From positions 3,558,001 through 3,622,000 of the forward strand of contig NZ_CP029551.1 in assembly GCF_003173735.1 (NCBI RefSeq): a stretch of DNA of 64,000 bases, in the 5' to 3' direction. A model generated the notes under the pieces. It was not told the origin of the DNA, did not search any database, and worked only from the letters and a program-made list of their open reading frames with translations. The position numbers and the translations under genes were made by a program. Below, piece after piece: positions 26,055 through 34,762 of the stretch (positions are counted from its first letter, which is position 1; each line of letters begins with the position of its first letter). This stretch comes from Methylobacterium radiodurans. GTDB lineage: Bacteria > Pseudomonadota > Alphaproteobacteria > Rhizobiales > Beijerinckiaceae.

Positions 26055-26966
26055 ATGAGCACCACTCAGACAGGCCGCGTCGCGGTGATCGGCCTCGGCT
26101 CGATGGGCGCCGGCATGGCGGCCTCGCTCCTGCGGGCGGGCTTTTCCGTCGCCGCCTGCGACGTGAACCCCGACGCGGTCGCCCGCTTCGAGGCGGCGGG
26201 CGGGCGCGGCGCCGCGAGCCCCGCGCAGGCGGCCGAAGGGGCGGATGTGGTGGTCTGCGTCGTGGTCAACGCCGCCCAGACCGAGGCCGTGCTGTTCGGA
26301 TCCGAGGGAGCCGCCGAGACGATGCGGCCGGGCGCCGTCTTCGTCTCATCGGCCACCATGGACCCGGCGATCGCCCGCGCGCTCGCGGCGCGGCTCGAGG
26401 AGACCGGCCGGCACTACCTCGACGCGCCGATGAGCGGCGGCGCGGCCCGCGCGGCGGAGGGCGCCCTGACCTTCCTGGCCTCGGGCTCGGCCCAAGCCTT
26501 CGCGGCGGCCCGGCCCGCGCTCGACGCCATGGCGGGCCGGCTCTACGAGCTCGGCGACGCGGCCGGCCAGGGCGCGGCCTTCAAGATGATCAACCAGCTG
26601 CTCGCGGGCGTGCACATCGCCGCCGCCAGCGAGGCGATGAGCTTCGCCGCCAAGCAAGGTCTCGACCTCGCCCGGGTCTACGAGGTGATCACGGCCTCGG
26701 CCGGCAATTCCTGGATGTTCGAGAACCGGATGCCGCACGTGGTCGCGGGCGATTACAGCCCGAAGAGCGCGGTCGACATCTTCGTGAAGGATCTCGGCAT
26801 CGTGCAGGACATGGCCCGGGCCGAGCGCTACCCCGTGCCGGTGGCGGCCGCCGCCCTCCAGATGTTCCTGGCGGCGTCGGGCGCCGGCATGGGCCGGGAC
26901 GACGACGCCTCGGTGGCGCGAATCTACGCCCAGCTCTCGGGCGCGACCCTGCCCACGAAGGCCTGA
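26055..26966 (+). CDS. ltnD: L-threonate dehydrogenase
   Basis: A 303-residue beta-hydroxyacid dehydrogenase. The NAD-binding motif is GLGSMGAGMA at residues 13-22, the substrate loop is DAPMSGGAARAAEGALTF, and the catalytic lysine lies in AFKMINQLLAG (near residue 177). LtnD oxidises L-threonate at C2 to 2-oxo-tetronate. The family alone would also allow 3-hydroxyisobutyrate- or tartronate-type substrates; the neighbouring otnI, otnK and otnC choose threonate. ATG 26055 matches the family start. It begins a tight four-gene block. Confidence 0.88.
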   Translation: MSTTQTGRVAVIGLGSMGAGMAASLLRAGFSVAACDVNPDAVARFEAAGGRGAASPAQAAEGADVVVCVVVNAAQTEAVLFGSEGAAETMRPGAVFVSSATMDPAIARALAARLEETGRHYLDAPMSGGAARAAEGALTFLASGSAQAFAAARPALDAMAGRLYELGDAAGQGAAFKMINQLLAGVHIAAASEAMSFAAKQGLDLARVYEVITASAGNSWMFENRMPHVVAGDYSPKSAVDIFVKDLGIVQDMARAERYPVPVAAAALQMFLAASGAGMGRDDDASVARIYAQLSGATLPTKA

Positions 26967-26974
26967 GAGGAGCC

Positions 26975-27757
26975 ATGCCGCGCTTTGCCGCCAACCTCAC
27001 CCTGATGTTCAACGAGCACGCCTTCCTCGACCGCTTCGCCGCGGCCGCGGATGCGGGCTTCGACGCGGTCGAGTTCCTGTTCCCGTACGAGCATCCGCCG
27101 GAGGCGATCGCGGAGCGGCTCGCCCGCCACGGCCTGACCCAGGCCCTGTTCAACCTGCCGCCGGGCGACTTCGCGGCGGGCGAGCGGGGCATCGCGGCTC
27201 TCCCTGAGCGCTTCGACGAGCTGACGGCGGGCGTCGAGACGGCGCTCCGCTACGCCGAGGCCACGGGCGTCGCCCGCCTGCACCTGATGGCGGGCCTCGC
27301 CGATCCCCGCGACCCGCGGGCGCAGGACGCCTACCGCCGCGCCGTGACCTGGACGGCTGAGCGGCTCGCCGAGCGGGGCCTCGACCTCGTGCTGGAGCCG
27401 ATCAACGCCCGCAACATGCCGGGCTACTTCCTCGACGACTTCGGCGCCGCCGCCGCGCTGATCCGCGAGCTGGCGCTGCCGAACCTGAGGCTCCAGTTCG
27501 ACCTCTATCACTGCCAGATCATCCACGGGGACGTGACCATGCGGCTGCGCGCGCTGATGCCGCTGATCGGCCATGTCCAGACCGCGAGCGTGCCCGACCG
27601 GCACGAGCCCGGCAGCGGCGAGATGAACGACGCCCACCTCTTCGCCGAGCTCGACCGCCTCGGCTACGCCGGCTTCGTCGGCTGCGAGTACATCCCGGCA
27701 GCGGGCACCGTCGAAGGGCTCGGCTGGTTCCAATCCTACCGGGGAGCTGCCCGATGA
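26975..27757 (+). CDS. otnI: 2-oxo-tetronate isomerase (hydroxypyruvate isomerase family)
   Basis: A 260-residue TIM-barrel isomerase of the Hyi/xylose-isomerase-like group. Metal-binding residues are visible in LVLEPINARNMPGYF, LQFDLYHCQIIHGD and GCEYIPA, and FNEHAFLDRFAAAADAGFDAVEF is the usual N-terminal signature. OtnI turns 2-oxo-tetronate into 3-oxo-tetronate. It starts 8 bases after ltnD, with GAGAGGAGCC upstream, and its stop overlaps the otnK start by 4 bases. Alone it would be called hydroxypyruvate isomerase; the cluster favours OtnI. Confidence 0.88.
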   Translation: MPRFAANLTLMFNEHAFLDRFAAAADAGFDAVEFLFPYEHPPEAIAERLARHGLTQALFNLPPGDFAAGERGIAALPERFDELTAGVETALRYAEATGVARLHLMAGLADPRDPRAQDAYRRAVTWTAERLAERGLDLVLEPINARNMPGYFLDDFGAAAALIRELALPNLRLQFDLYHCQIIHGDVTMRLRALMPLIGHVQTASVPDRHEPGSGEMNDAHLFAELDRLGYAGFVGCEYIPAAGTVEGLGWFQSYRGAAR

Positions 27758-29019
27758 CCCTCGCCCTCGGCTGCGTGGCGGACGACTACACGGGCGCCTC
27801 GGACCTTGCCAACACCCTGACCAAGGCGGGCTTGCGCACCGTCCAGACCATCGGCATCCCGGCGGACGACCTCGCGCTGGGCGCGGTCGACGCCGTCGTC
27901 GTCGCCCTGAAGAGCCGCTCGATCGAGCCCGAGCGCGCGGTCGCCCTGTCGCGGGCCGCCGACGCGTGGCTGCGCGGGCGCGGCGCCGGCCACGTGATGT
28001 TCAAGATCTGCTCGACCTTCGACTCGACCGACCGGGGCAATATCGGCCCCGTCCTCGACGCGCTGCGGGCGGATGCCGGCGAGGCGATCGCCCTCGTCAC
28101 GCCGGCCTTTCCGGAGACGGGGCGCAGCGTCTACCAGGGCCACCTCTTCGTGGGCGCCGTGCCCCTCGACGAGAGCCCGCTGAAGGACCACCCGCTGAAC
28201 CCGATGCGGGACGCGAACCTCGTCCGGGTGCTGGCCCGCCAGAGCGCCGCCCCGGTGGGACTCGTGGACGTGGCGACCGTGGCGCGGGGTGAGGCGGCCG
28301 TGCGCGCCCGCCTCGACGCGCTGGCAGCGGAGGGGGCTGGCGCGGCCGTCGCCGACGCGATCTTCGAGACCGATCTCGAGACTCTCGGGCGCGCCGCGCT
28401 CGCGCACCGGGTCTCCTGCGGTGCCTCCGGCCTCGGCCTCGGCCTCGCCCGGGCACTGGCCCGGGCCGGTGCGCCGGATCCCGCCGCCGAGGTGCTGGCC
28501 GAGCCGGTCGGCGGGCTCGCCGCCTGCCTCGCGGGCAGCTGCTCGCGGGCGACGCTCGAGCAGATCGCGGCGGCGGAGGACCGGATGCCGGTGCTGCGCC
28601 TCGATCCCGAGCGCCTGCTCGCGGGCCCGGACGGCGTCGCCGAAGCCGTCGCCTGGGCGGGCGAGCGCGTCGGTGAGGGCCCGGTGCTGATCGCCAGCAG
28701 CGCCGACCCCGAGGCGGTCCGCGCCCTCCAGGCCCGCCACGGCGTCGAGGCCGCCGGCCACGCCATCGAGGGAGCGCTGGCCCGGCTCGCCGCGGCCTTG
28801 GTCGAGCGCGGCGTGCGCCGCCTCGTGGTGGCGGGCGGCGAGACCTCCGGTGCGGTGGTCGATCATCTGGGCCTGAAGGCCTTCCGGGTCGGGCCGGAGA
28901 TCGCGGCGGGCGTGCCCGTGCTGCGCACGGTCGCGGGCACGCCGATGCTGCTCGCCCTCAAATCCGGCAATTTCGGCGGGCGCGACTTCTTCGCCCGCGC
29001 CCTCGACCTGATGCGCTGA
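27754..29019 (+). CDS. otnK: 3-oxo-tetronate kinase (four-carbon acid sugar kinase family)
   Basis: A 421-residue kinase of the former DUF1537 family. The N-terminal acid-sugar-binding half begins LGCVADDYTGASDLANTL, with KICSTFDSTDRGNIGP further on. The C-terminal nucleotide-binding half contains VAGGETSGAVV and LALKSGNFGG. OtnK phosphorylates 3-oxo-tetronate at O4 using ATP. ATG 27754 lies in an ATGA overlap with otnI, so translation is likely coupled. Length is normal. Confidence 0.92.
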   Translation: MTLALGCVADDYTGASDLANTLTKAGLRTVQTIGIPADDLALGAVDAVVVALKSRSIEPERAVALSRAADAWLRGRGAGHVMFKICSTFDSTDRGNIGPVLDALRADAGEAIALVTPAFPETGRSVYQGHLFVGAVPLDESPLKDHPLNPMRDANLVRVLARQSAAPVGLVDVATVARGEAAVRARLDALAAEGAGAAVADAIFETDLETLGRAALAHRVSCGASGLGLGLARALARAGAPDPAAEVLAEPVGGLAACLAGSCSRATLEQIAAAEDRMPVLRLDPERLLAGPDGVAEAVAWAGERVGEGPVLIASSADPEAVRALQARHGVEAAGHAIEGALARLAAALVERGVRRLVVAGGETSGAVVDHLGLKAFRVGPEIAAGVPVLRTVAGTPMLLALKSGNFGGRDFFARALDLMR

Positions 29020-29033
29020 GCGGAGACACGTCC

Positions 29034-30038
29034 ATGCACGCCCTGATCCTCGGCGCCGCCGGCATGATCGGCCGGCGCCTCACCGCGGCCCTGGTCGCGG
29101 CCGGCCGCGTCGGCAACGACCCGCTCACCGGCCTCACCCTGGTCGACGTGGTGCGACCCGAGACTCCCGCGGGCTTCGCGGGCCCGGTCCGGGTCGAGGC
29201 CGCCGACCTCTCGGCACCCGGCGCCGCCGCGGCGGCGCTCAAGGAGCGCCCCGGCATCGTCTTCCACCTCGCGGCGGTGGTCTCGGGTGAGGCGGAGGCC
29301 GACATGGACCTCGGCTACCGGGTCAACCTCGACGGCACCCGCCTGCTCTTCGAGGCGATCCGGCACCTGAGCGAGGCGGAGGGCTACAGGCCGCGGGTGG
29401 TGTTCACCTCCTCGCTCGCGGTTTTCGGCCAGCCGCTGCCGCCGGTGATCGGCGACGACTTCATCCCGGCGCCCGCCTCCTCGTACGGCACGCAGAAGGC
29501 GATGGGCGAGTTGCTGCTCGCCGATTACAGCCGCCGCGGCTTCCTCGACGGGATCGGCCTGCGCCTGCCCACCATCTGCGTGCGGCCGGGCAAGCCCAAC
29601 AAGGCGGCCTCCGGCTTCTTCTCCGGCATCATCCGCGAGCCGCTGGCCGGCCTTCCCGCCGTGCTGCCGGTGCCCGACACCGTGCGCCACTGGTTCGCGA
29701 GCCCCGGCGCCGCGACCGGCTTCCTGCTGCACGCGGCCGGGCTCGACCTCGCGGGCCTCGGCACCCGGCGGACGCTGACCATGCCGGGCGTCTCCGCGAC
29801 GGTGGCCGAGGAGATCGAGGCCCTGCGCCGCGTGGCGGGCGAGGCCGCGGTCGGCCTGATCCGGCGCGAGCCGGACCCGGCCGTGATGCGCATCATCGAG
29901 ACCTGGCCGGAGGCCTTCGACACCCGGGCGGCGCTGGCGCTCGGCTTCGCGGCGGACGCCTCCTTCGACGCGATCGTGGCCCAACACGTCGCAGAATCCG
30001 GCGCGGCCGGGATGCCCTCGCCCCGCGGCACGGCTTGA
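29034..30038 (+). CDS. denD: D-erythronate dehydrogenase
   Basis: A 334-residue extended SDR. The NAD-binding motif GAAGMIGRRL is at residues 6-15 and the catalytic YGTQK is near residue 152, with the partner Ser in VFTSSLAVFG. DenD oxidises D-erythronate at C2 to 2-oxo-tetronate, giving the pathway a second entry beside LtnD. It lies 14 bases after otnK, with GCGGAGAC upstream, and ends the block. Similar SDRs act on other acid sugars, so the exact substrate depends on context. Confidence 0.88.
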   Translation: MHALILGAAGMIGRRLTAALVAAGRVGNDPLTGLTLVDVVRPETPAGFAGPVRVEAADLSAPGAAAAALKERPGIVFHLAAVVSGEAEADMDLGYRVNLDGTRLLFEAIRHLSEAEGYRPRVVFTSSLAVFGQPLPPVIGDDFIPAPASSYGTQKAMGELLLADYSRRGFLDGIGLRLPTICVRPGKPNKAASGFFSGIIREPLAGLPAVLPVPDTVRHWFASPGAATGFLLHAAGLDLAGLGTRRTLTMPGVSATVAEEIEALRRVAGEAAVGLIRREPDPAVMRIIETWPEAFDTRAALALGFAADASFDAIVAQHVAESGAAGMPSPRGTA

Positions 30039-30271
30039 GTGCCCATCCGGCCCCGGCCCATCGATGGATCGGGCGGAGAGGCGGGGACTGCTGCGCAGGG
30101 GGAGGGCAGGTCGATCCCAGGACAGGTCGATCCCGATGAATTGATGCCCGCGAGCGCTGTAGGCCGGCGACACGCCGAGCATCCTGAGTTGTGCGCGGTC
30201 CCCGACGCCACTTAAGAACGGTCCCGCACGCGAGCCGGTCGGCCGGCCGCCGACGCCGTCAGGGACCCTCC

Positions 30272-31261
30272 ATGCGACAACTCAGGATTGCACGCGCTCT
30301 TGCCACAGGCGTCGCGCTCGCACTCGCGGCGGGAGCCGCGTCCGCTCAGGAGGCCTCGACCGCCGAGCAGACGGTCGACGCGATGAACACGCTGTTCGGC
30401 AAGCATCCGGGCTTCCGGGCGAACCACGCCAAGGGCATCGTGGCCGAGGGCAGCTTCACGCCCTCGGCCGAGGCCGCCGGGATCAGCAAGGCCTCCCTGT
30501 TCCGGGGCCCGGCCGTGCCCGTGACGGTCCGGTTCTCGGACGCCACCGGCATTCCGACGATCCCGGATGGTTCGGCCAACGCGAACCCGCACGGGCTGGC
30601 GCTGAAGTTCAAGCTCGCCGACGGCGCCGAGATGGACGTCGTCGTCAACGCCCTCAAGTACTTCCCCGTCGCCACCGGCGAGGAGTTCCGCGACCTCCTG
30701 AAGGCGGTCGCCGCGAGCGGCCCGGACGCGCCCCGTCCGACGGCGCTCGAAACCTTCACCGCCGCCCACCCCGCCGCCGCCACGGCCGGCAAGACGGCCC
30801 CGACCCCGTCGAGCCTCGCCCGGCAGACCTACAACGGGGTGAACGCCTTCGTCTTCGTCGACAAGGACGGCAAGCGTCAGCCCTTCCGCTACCGCTTCGT
30901 CCCGGTCGAGGGCGAGGACATCCTGGCACCCGAGGAGGCCGCCAAGCGGGGACCGGACTACCTGATGCAGGAGATCGGCGCCCGCCTGGCGAAGCAGCCC
31001 GCCCGCTTCCGCGTCCTGGCCCAGCTCGCTCAGCCGGGCGACCCGACGAACGACGCCACCAAGCCCTGGCCCGATGACCGCCGCACGATCGACCTCGGCA
31101 CCCTGACGATCGACAAGGCCGTGCCCGACAGCCGCGAGGCCGAGAAGGCGCTGCTGTTCATGCCGAACGCGCTCACGGACGGGATCGAGGTCTCGGACGA
31201 CCCCCTGATCGACGCGCGCGTCCAGGCCTACGCGGTCTCGTTCGGTCGCCGCTCGCAGTAG
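30272..31261 (+). CDS. Exported catalase-family peroxidase (heme)
   Basis: A 329-residue small catalase-related protein. Residues 1-26 are a Sec signal peptide (core LATGVALALAAGAASAQ), so it acts in the periplasm. Heme-site features are visible: the distal His in FRANHAKGIV, VRFSDATGIP, the Asn in VVNALKYFPV, and a proximal R-x3-Y pair (ARVQAY) near the C-terminus. It is far shorter than a classical catalase, as is usual for SrpA-like peroxidases that use peroxides or organic peroxides. ATG 30272 gives the signal peptide. It stands alone between denD and a convergent small gene. Confidence 0.88.
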   Translation: MRQLRIARALATGVALALAAGAASAQEASTAEQTVDAMNTLFGKHPGFRANHAKGIVAEGSFTPSAEAAGISKASLFRGPAVPVTVRFSDATGIPTIPDGSANANPHGLALKFKLADGAEMDVVVNALKYFPVATGEEFRDLLKAVAASGPDAPRPTALETFTAAHPAAATAGKTAPTPSSLARQTYNGVNAFVFVDKDGKRQPFRYRFVPVEGEDILAPEEAAKRGPDYLMQEIGARLAKQPARFRVLAQLAQPGDPTNDATKPWPDDRRTIDLGTLTIDKAVPDSREAEKALLFMPNALTDGIEVSDDPLIDARVQAYAVSFGRRSQ

Positions 31262-31270
31262 GCCGGACCG

Positions 31271-31296
31271 CGGCGCCGGCCCATGGGCCCGGCGCC
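31271..31296. terminator. GC-rich hairpin between convergent genes
   Basis: GGCGCCGGCCC and GGGCCCGGCGCC around a short ATG loop form a near-perfect GC-rich stem with a one-base bulge. It lies 10 bases after the catalase-type gene and just before the end of the convergent small gene. There is no U tract, so it may only slow polymerase or protect the 3' ends. Confidence 0.45.
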
Positions 31297-31301
31297 CGGC
31301 C

Positions 31302-31565
31302 TCAGCGCGCCGTGCCGGCGGCGGGCGCGGCGGACGAGCCGCCCCGCTCGGCGGCGGGCTTGTCGTCGGTGCGGCGGGCTCCACCGTCCCGGGTTGCCCC
31401 GGACCCGGTCAGCCCGCCCGCGCCCACGCTCTCGCCCGACGCGGCCGTGCCGCCCGCCTGGGCCGGCTTCGGGCCGCCGTCGGTCCGTTCCGCCGCCCCA
31501 GCCGCCCCGCCGGGGCCGGCGAGGAGGGTTGCCGCGAGCAGGATGGCGCGGATCTCTGCGTTCAC
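31302..31565 (-). CDS. Small exported Gly/Ala-rich protein
   Basis: An 87-residue protein with an N-terminal signal peptide (MNAEIRAILLAATLLAGPGGAAGAAE). The short mature part is low-complexity, rich in Gly, Ala, Thr, Arg and Asp, and should be disordered. GGAGACGAC precedes ATG 31565. No domain is recognised. It resembles the exported proteins at 650-946 and 16914-17348 in architecture only. Confidence 0.5.
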   Translation of the reverse strand: MNAEIRAILLAATLLAGPGGAAGAAERTDGGPKPAQAGGTAASGESVGAGGLTGSGATRDGGARRTDDKPAAERGGSSAAPAAGTAR

Positions 31566-31762
31566 GTGTCGTCTCCTCGGAGATCCCGCGGCCTGCGCGG
31601 ATCGTCCTGTCGGTCAACCGGGGGCGTTCCGGAGCGTTCCCGCCTGACCCACCGCCCGGGAGGCTCCGCGGCGGGATCCGCGTGTGGCGAGGGCGTGTGG
31701 CGAGGGCCGGCGCTGAACCCCGCCCGGGCGCGAGGGTTGACCGGGGCAGGGGTGGATACCGC

Positions 31763-32476
31763 ATGACGCAGGATGCCCAGGCCGACCGTATCGCCGCGCT
31801 CGGCGCCGAGCTCGCCGCGCTCAGGGCCGACAATGCGCGCCTGCGCCGGCTCCTCGACGCGCGCAGCGCCTCGGGCGAGCTCCGGCACCGCCAGCGCAAC
31901 ACCTTCGCGATGCTGCGCATGCTGATCCGCGCCTCCTCCGAGGCGGCCGGGGATCTGGAGGCCTACGTCTCGCACCTCGAGGACAGGCTCGACGCGGTCG
32001 CGCGCGTGCAGGCCGCGATCGACGTCTCGGGACATGTCGAGCTCGCGGACCTGATCGCGAGCGAGTTGCTGGCCTACACCGTGCGCGAGGGCGAGCAGGC
32101 GACGCTCGCGGGCCCGGCGGTCCGCCTGCAGCCGCAGGCCGCGCAGGTGCTGGCCCTGGCGGTGCATGAACTGGCCATCAACGCGATCGAGCACGGCTGC
32201 CTCGCGCGGCCCAGCGGCTGCCTGGACGTCCGCTGGAGCCACGACGCTGCCGGGGACGGCGCCCCGCTCACGTTCGTCTGGAAGGAGACGGGTGATCGCG
32301 GCCTCGCCGCGCCGGTCCGGCGCGGATTCGGCACGGAGGTGCTCACCGAGACGCTCGCCTACGAGCTGAAAGCCGTGGCCGCCCTGTCCTACGAGCCCGA
32401 CGGGCTGCGCTGCACGATCCGCTTCCCGCTCCCGGAGCGGATAGGCTCGGTCCTGGCCGACGACGCGCCGGCCTGA
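31763..32476 (+). CDS. HWE/HisKA_2-type histidine kinase without a sensor domain
   Basis: A 237-residue protein. An N-terminal coiled coil (ALGAELAALRADNARLRRLLDAR) leads into the phosphoacceptor helix RHRQRNTFAMLRMLIRAS (His near residue 38), close to the HWE consensus RHRxKN. The ATPase N-box is ALAVHELAINAIEHG, and a late Gly-rich region includes RRGFGTEVLTE and GLRCTIRFPL. No PAS, GAF or membrane segment is present, so input must come through a partner protein. It ends 6 bases from the convergent response-regulator gene, and the two are candidates for one phosphorelay. ATG 31763 follows a GGGGTGG stretch. Confidence 0.75.
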   Translation: MTQDAQADRIAALGAELAALRADNARLRRLLDARSASGELRHRQRNTFAMLRMLIRASSEAAGDLEAYVSHLEDRLDAVARVQAAIDVSGHVELADLIASELLAYTVREGEQATLAGPAVRLQPQAAQVLALAVHELAINAIEHGCLARPSGCLDVRWSHDAAGDGAPLTFVWKETGDRGLAAPVRRGFGTEVLTETLAYELKAVAALSYEPDGLRCTIRFPLPERIGSVLADDAPA

Positions 32477-32482
32477 GCGGCC

Positions 32483-32848
32483 TCAGCCGAACAGAGCCTC
32501 GGCGAGGCTGGCGAGATCGACCGGCTTGCTGCAGTGCCGGACCCCCGCGTAGCGGGCCGGAACCTCGACCGGGTCGTAGCCCGTCGCGAACACGAAGCGG
32601 ACACCGCGCGCGGCCAGCGCGTCGGCCACGGGGAAGACCATCTCGCCCTGCAGGTTGATGTCGAGCACCGCCGCGTCGATGCGCGGAACCCTGTGGACCA
32701 GATCGAGCGCGTCCGGAACGTTGGAGGCCGGCCCGAGGGTGAGGGCGCCCTCCTGCTGAAGGCGGCGGCGCAGGTGCTTGACGATGAAGTAATCGTCCTC
32801 GACCAGCAGGACGGCGCGGCCCGCGAATGCGGCCAGGGCAGCAGTCAC
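32483..32848 (-). CDS. Single-domain response regulator (receiver)
   Basis: A 121-residue CheY-like receiver. The acidic pocket is LLVEDDYFIV, the phosphoacceptor Asp is in AAVLDINLQGE, and the switch Thr and Lys are in FATGYDP and CSKPVDL. There is no output domain. GTG 32848 overlaps the stop of the upstream kinase by 4 bases (GTGA), so it was translationally coupled to that kinase. It also ends against the short HWE kinase at 31763-32476, which could act as an alternative phosphodonor. Confidence 0.82.
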   Translation of the reverse strand: MTAALAAFAGRAVLLVEDDYFIVKHLRRRLQQEGALTLGPASNVPDALDLVHRVPRIDAAVLDINLQGEMVFPVADALAARGVRFVFATGYDPVEVPARYAGVRHCSKPVDLASLAEALFG

Positions 32849-34687
32849 GGGCAGACCTCCTCGACGGCGCGTCTGTCGAGGGGCAGTTCGATCCGGCAAC
32901 GCACGCCCCGCAGGTCCAGCTCGTAGCGCGTGCGCGCGCCCAGCGCAAAAGGGAGCGCCTCCTCGATCAGCTCGCGCCCGTAGCCGCGGCGGCCGGCCCG
33001 CCCGGCCTCCGCGCGGACCGGATCCGGCTCCGTCTCGACCCAGTCCATGACGAGCCAGCGCCGACCGTCGTCGGCCCCCTCGGCCGCGTCGATGCGGATG
33101 TGCCAGCCGACCGCGAGCGCGCCCCGCGCCGTCGCCAGCGCGCCGTACTTCCGGGCGTTGGTGGCCAGCTCGTGGATGGCGAGCGCCCGCAGCTCCATGC
33201 GCACCAGCGCCTCGATGGTGATGGGGGCCTCGGCCGAGCGCGACAGCAGCCCCTGCACGCGCGAGAGCGCGGCGAGGCGGTCCTCGAACTGTGCGGCGAA
33301 GGCCGCGCCGGGACCGGTCTGGGCGAGGGTCTCCTGCGCGATGCCGGTGACCACGGCGATCAGGTTGCGGGTGCGGTGCTGCAGCTCGGCGACCATCACC
33401 CGCTGCTGCTCCTGCAGGCTGCGCAGGTTGTCGATGTCCGTCGAGGTCCCGAGCCACTCCCGAATCGCGCCGTCCGCCTCCCGCACCGGAACGGCGCGGG
33501 CCTGGAACCAGCAGAAGCGCGCCTCGGCCGCGTTGCGCAGCCGGTACTCCACGTCGAGCACGCCGCGGCCGGCGGCCTCGGCCCAGGCCGCCCGCGCGGT
33601 CGCGGTCGTCCGGGTGGATCGGCCCCAGCCAGCCCAGGCCGCGGCTCTCCGCCTCGGCCTGCCCCGTATAGGCGGTCCATTGCGGGCTCGCCCAGGTCCA
33701 CTGCCCCGCGCCCACGGCGCGCCAGACGAGCTGGGGGACGCCCTCGATCAGGGCGCGGTGGCGCGCCTCGCTCTCGCGCAGGGCCGCCTCGGTCCGCTTG
33801 CGCGCGGTGATGTCGAGGGCGGTGCCGATCACCCGGACGCAGCGCCCGCCCTCGAACAGGCCCCGGCCCTTGGCGGCGACCCAGCGCACCACCCCGTCCT
33901 CACGGCCCACCGTGCGGTACTCCACGTCGTAGACCGCCCGCCGCGCCGGATCGGCTGCCGCCGCGTAGGCCGCGCTCGTCGCCTCACGGTCCTCCGGGTG
34001 CAGTCCCGCGTAGTAGTCCGCCATCGAGACCGCAGCGTCAGGCGCGATGCCGAACATCGCCTTCACCCGCGCCGGCCAGAACAGCCGGTCGTTGACCACG
34101 TCCACGTCCCAGAGGCCGACCTCCGCCGCCTCCGTCGCCAGACGCAGCTGCTCCTCGCTCTCCCGCAGCCGCGCCTCGGCGGCCCGGCGCTCGCGCTCGG
34201 CCGCGACGCGCTCGGTGGTCTCCGCCAGGACGCAGAGCACGCCCGCCGCCCGGCCGCCCTCGTCGAGCACCGGCGCGTAGTCGAGGTCCAGCCAGACCTG
34301 CTCGGGACGCCCGTTCCGGAAGAGCGTGAGCTCCTGGTCCTTGTAGGAGAGCGTGCCGCCGGCCAGGCAGACCTTCATCACGTTGTCGTTGAACGCGGCG
34401 ACCTCCGGCCAGCCCGCCCGGACCTCGGAGCCCAGGAGCCGGGGGTGACGGCCGGCCGCGAAGACCGAGTAGGCGTCGTTGTAGATCATGGTGCCGGCCT
34501 CGCCCCACAGCATGACCATGGGCACCGGCGAGCGCAGCAGGAGCGCGGTCGCCGTCCTGAGGCTCTGCGGCCACGCCTCGATCGAACCGAGCGGCGTGCC
34601 GGACCAGTCCCGCGACGCCATCAGCCGGCCGCAGGCGCCGCCGGCCAGCAGGCTGTCCACGAAGGCGCGCACCGGATCATCGACCAT
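32845..34687 (-). pseudogene. PAS-domain HWE sensor histidine kinase, frameshifted
   Basis: The first ~365 codons from ATG 34687 encode a leading PAS-like region and further PAS domains (WASPQWTAYTGQAE, IHPDDRDRA). Reading then breaks at about 33590-33597, in a GCGCGGGCGG run. After a one-base step the expected sequence continues (AAWAEAAGRGVLDVEYR), followed by the phosphoacceptor ELQHRTRNLIAVV and the ATPase box LAIHELATNARKYGAL. The segment between EALVRMEL and RALAIHELA also looks ~20-25 residues shorter than in other HWE kinases. Loss of a CG pair in a CG repeat, or a sequencing error, would explain the frame break. The intact receiver gene follows. Confidence 0.78.
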
Positions 34688-34762
34688 GCTCGGGCCCTCA
34701 CGGCGAGGCTTTCCGATCCGCGAGGCGGGGAGGGGCCTTATAGTGCGCCCCGCGGGCGCCGG

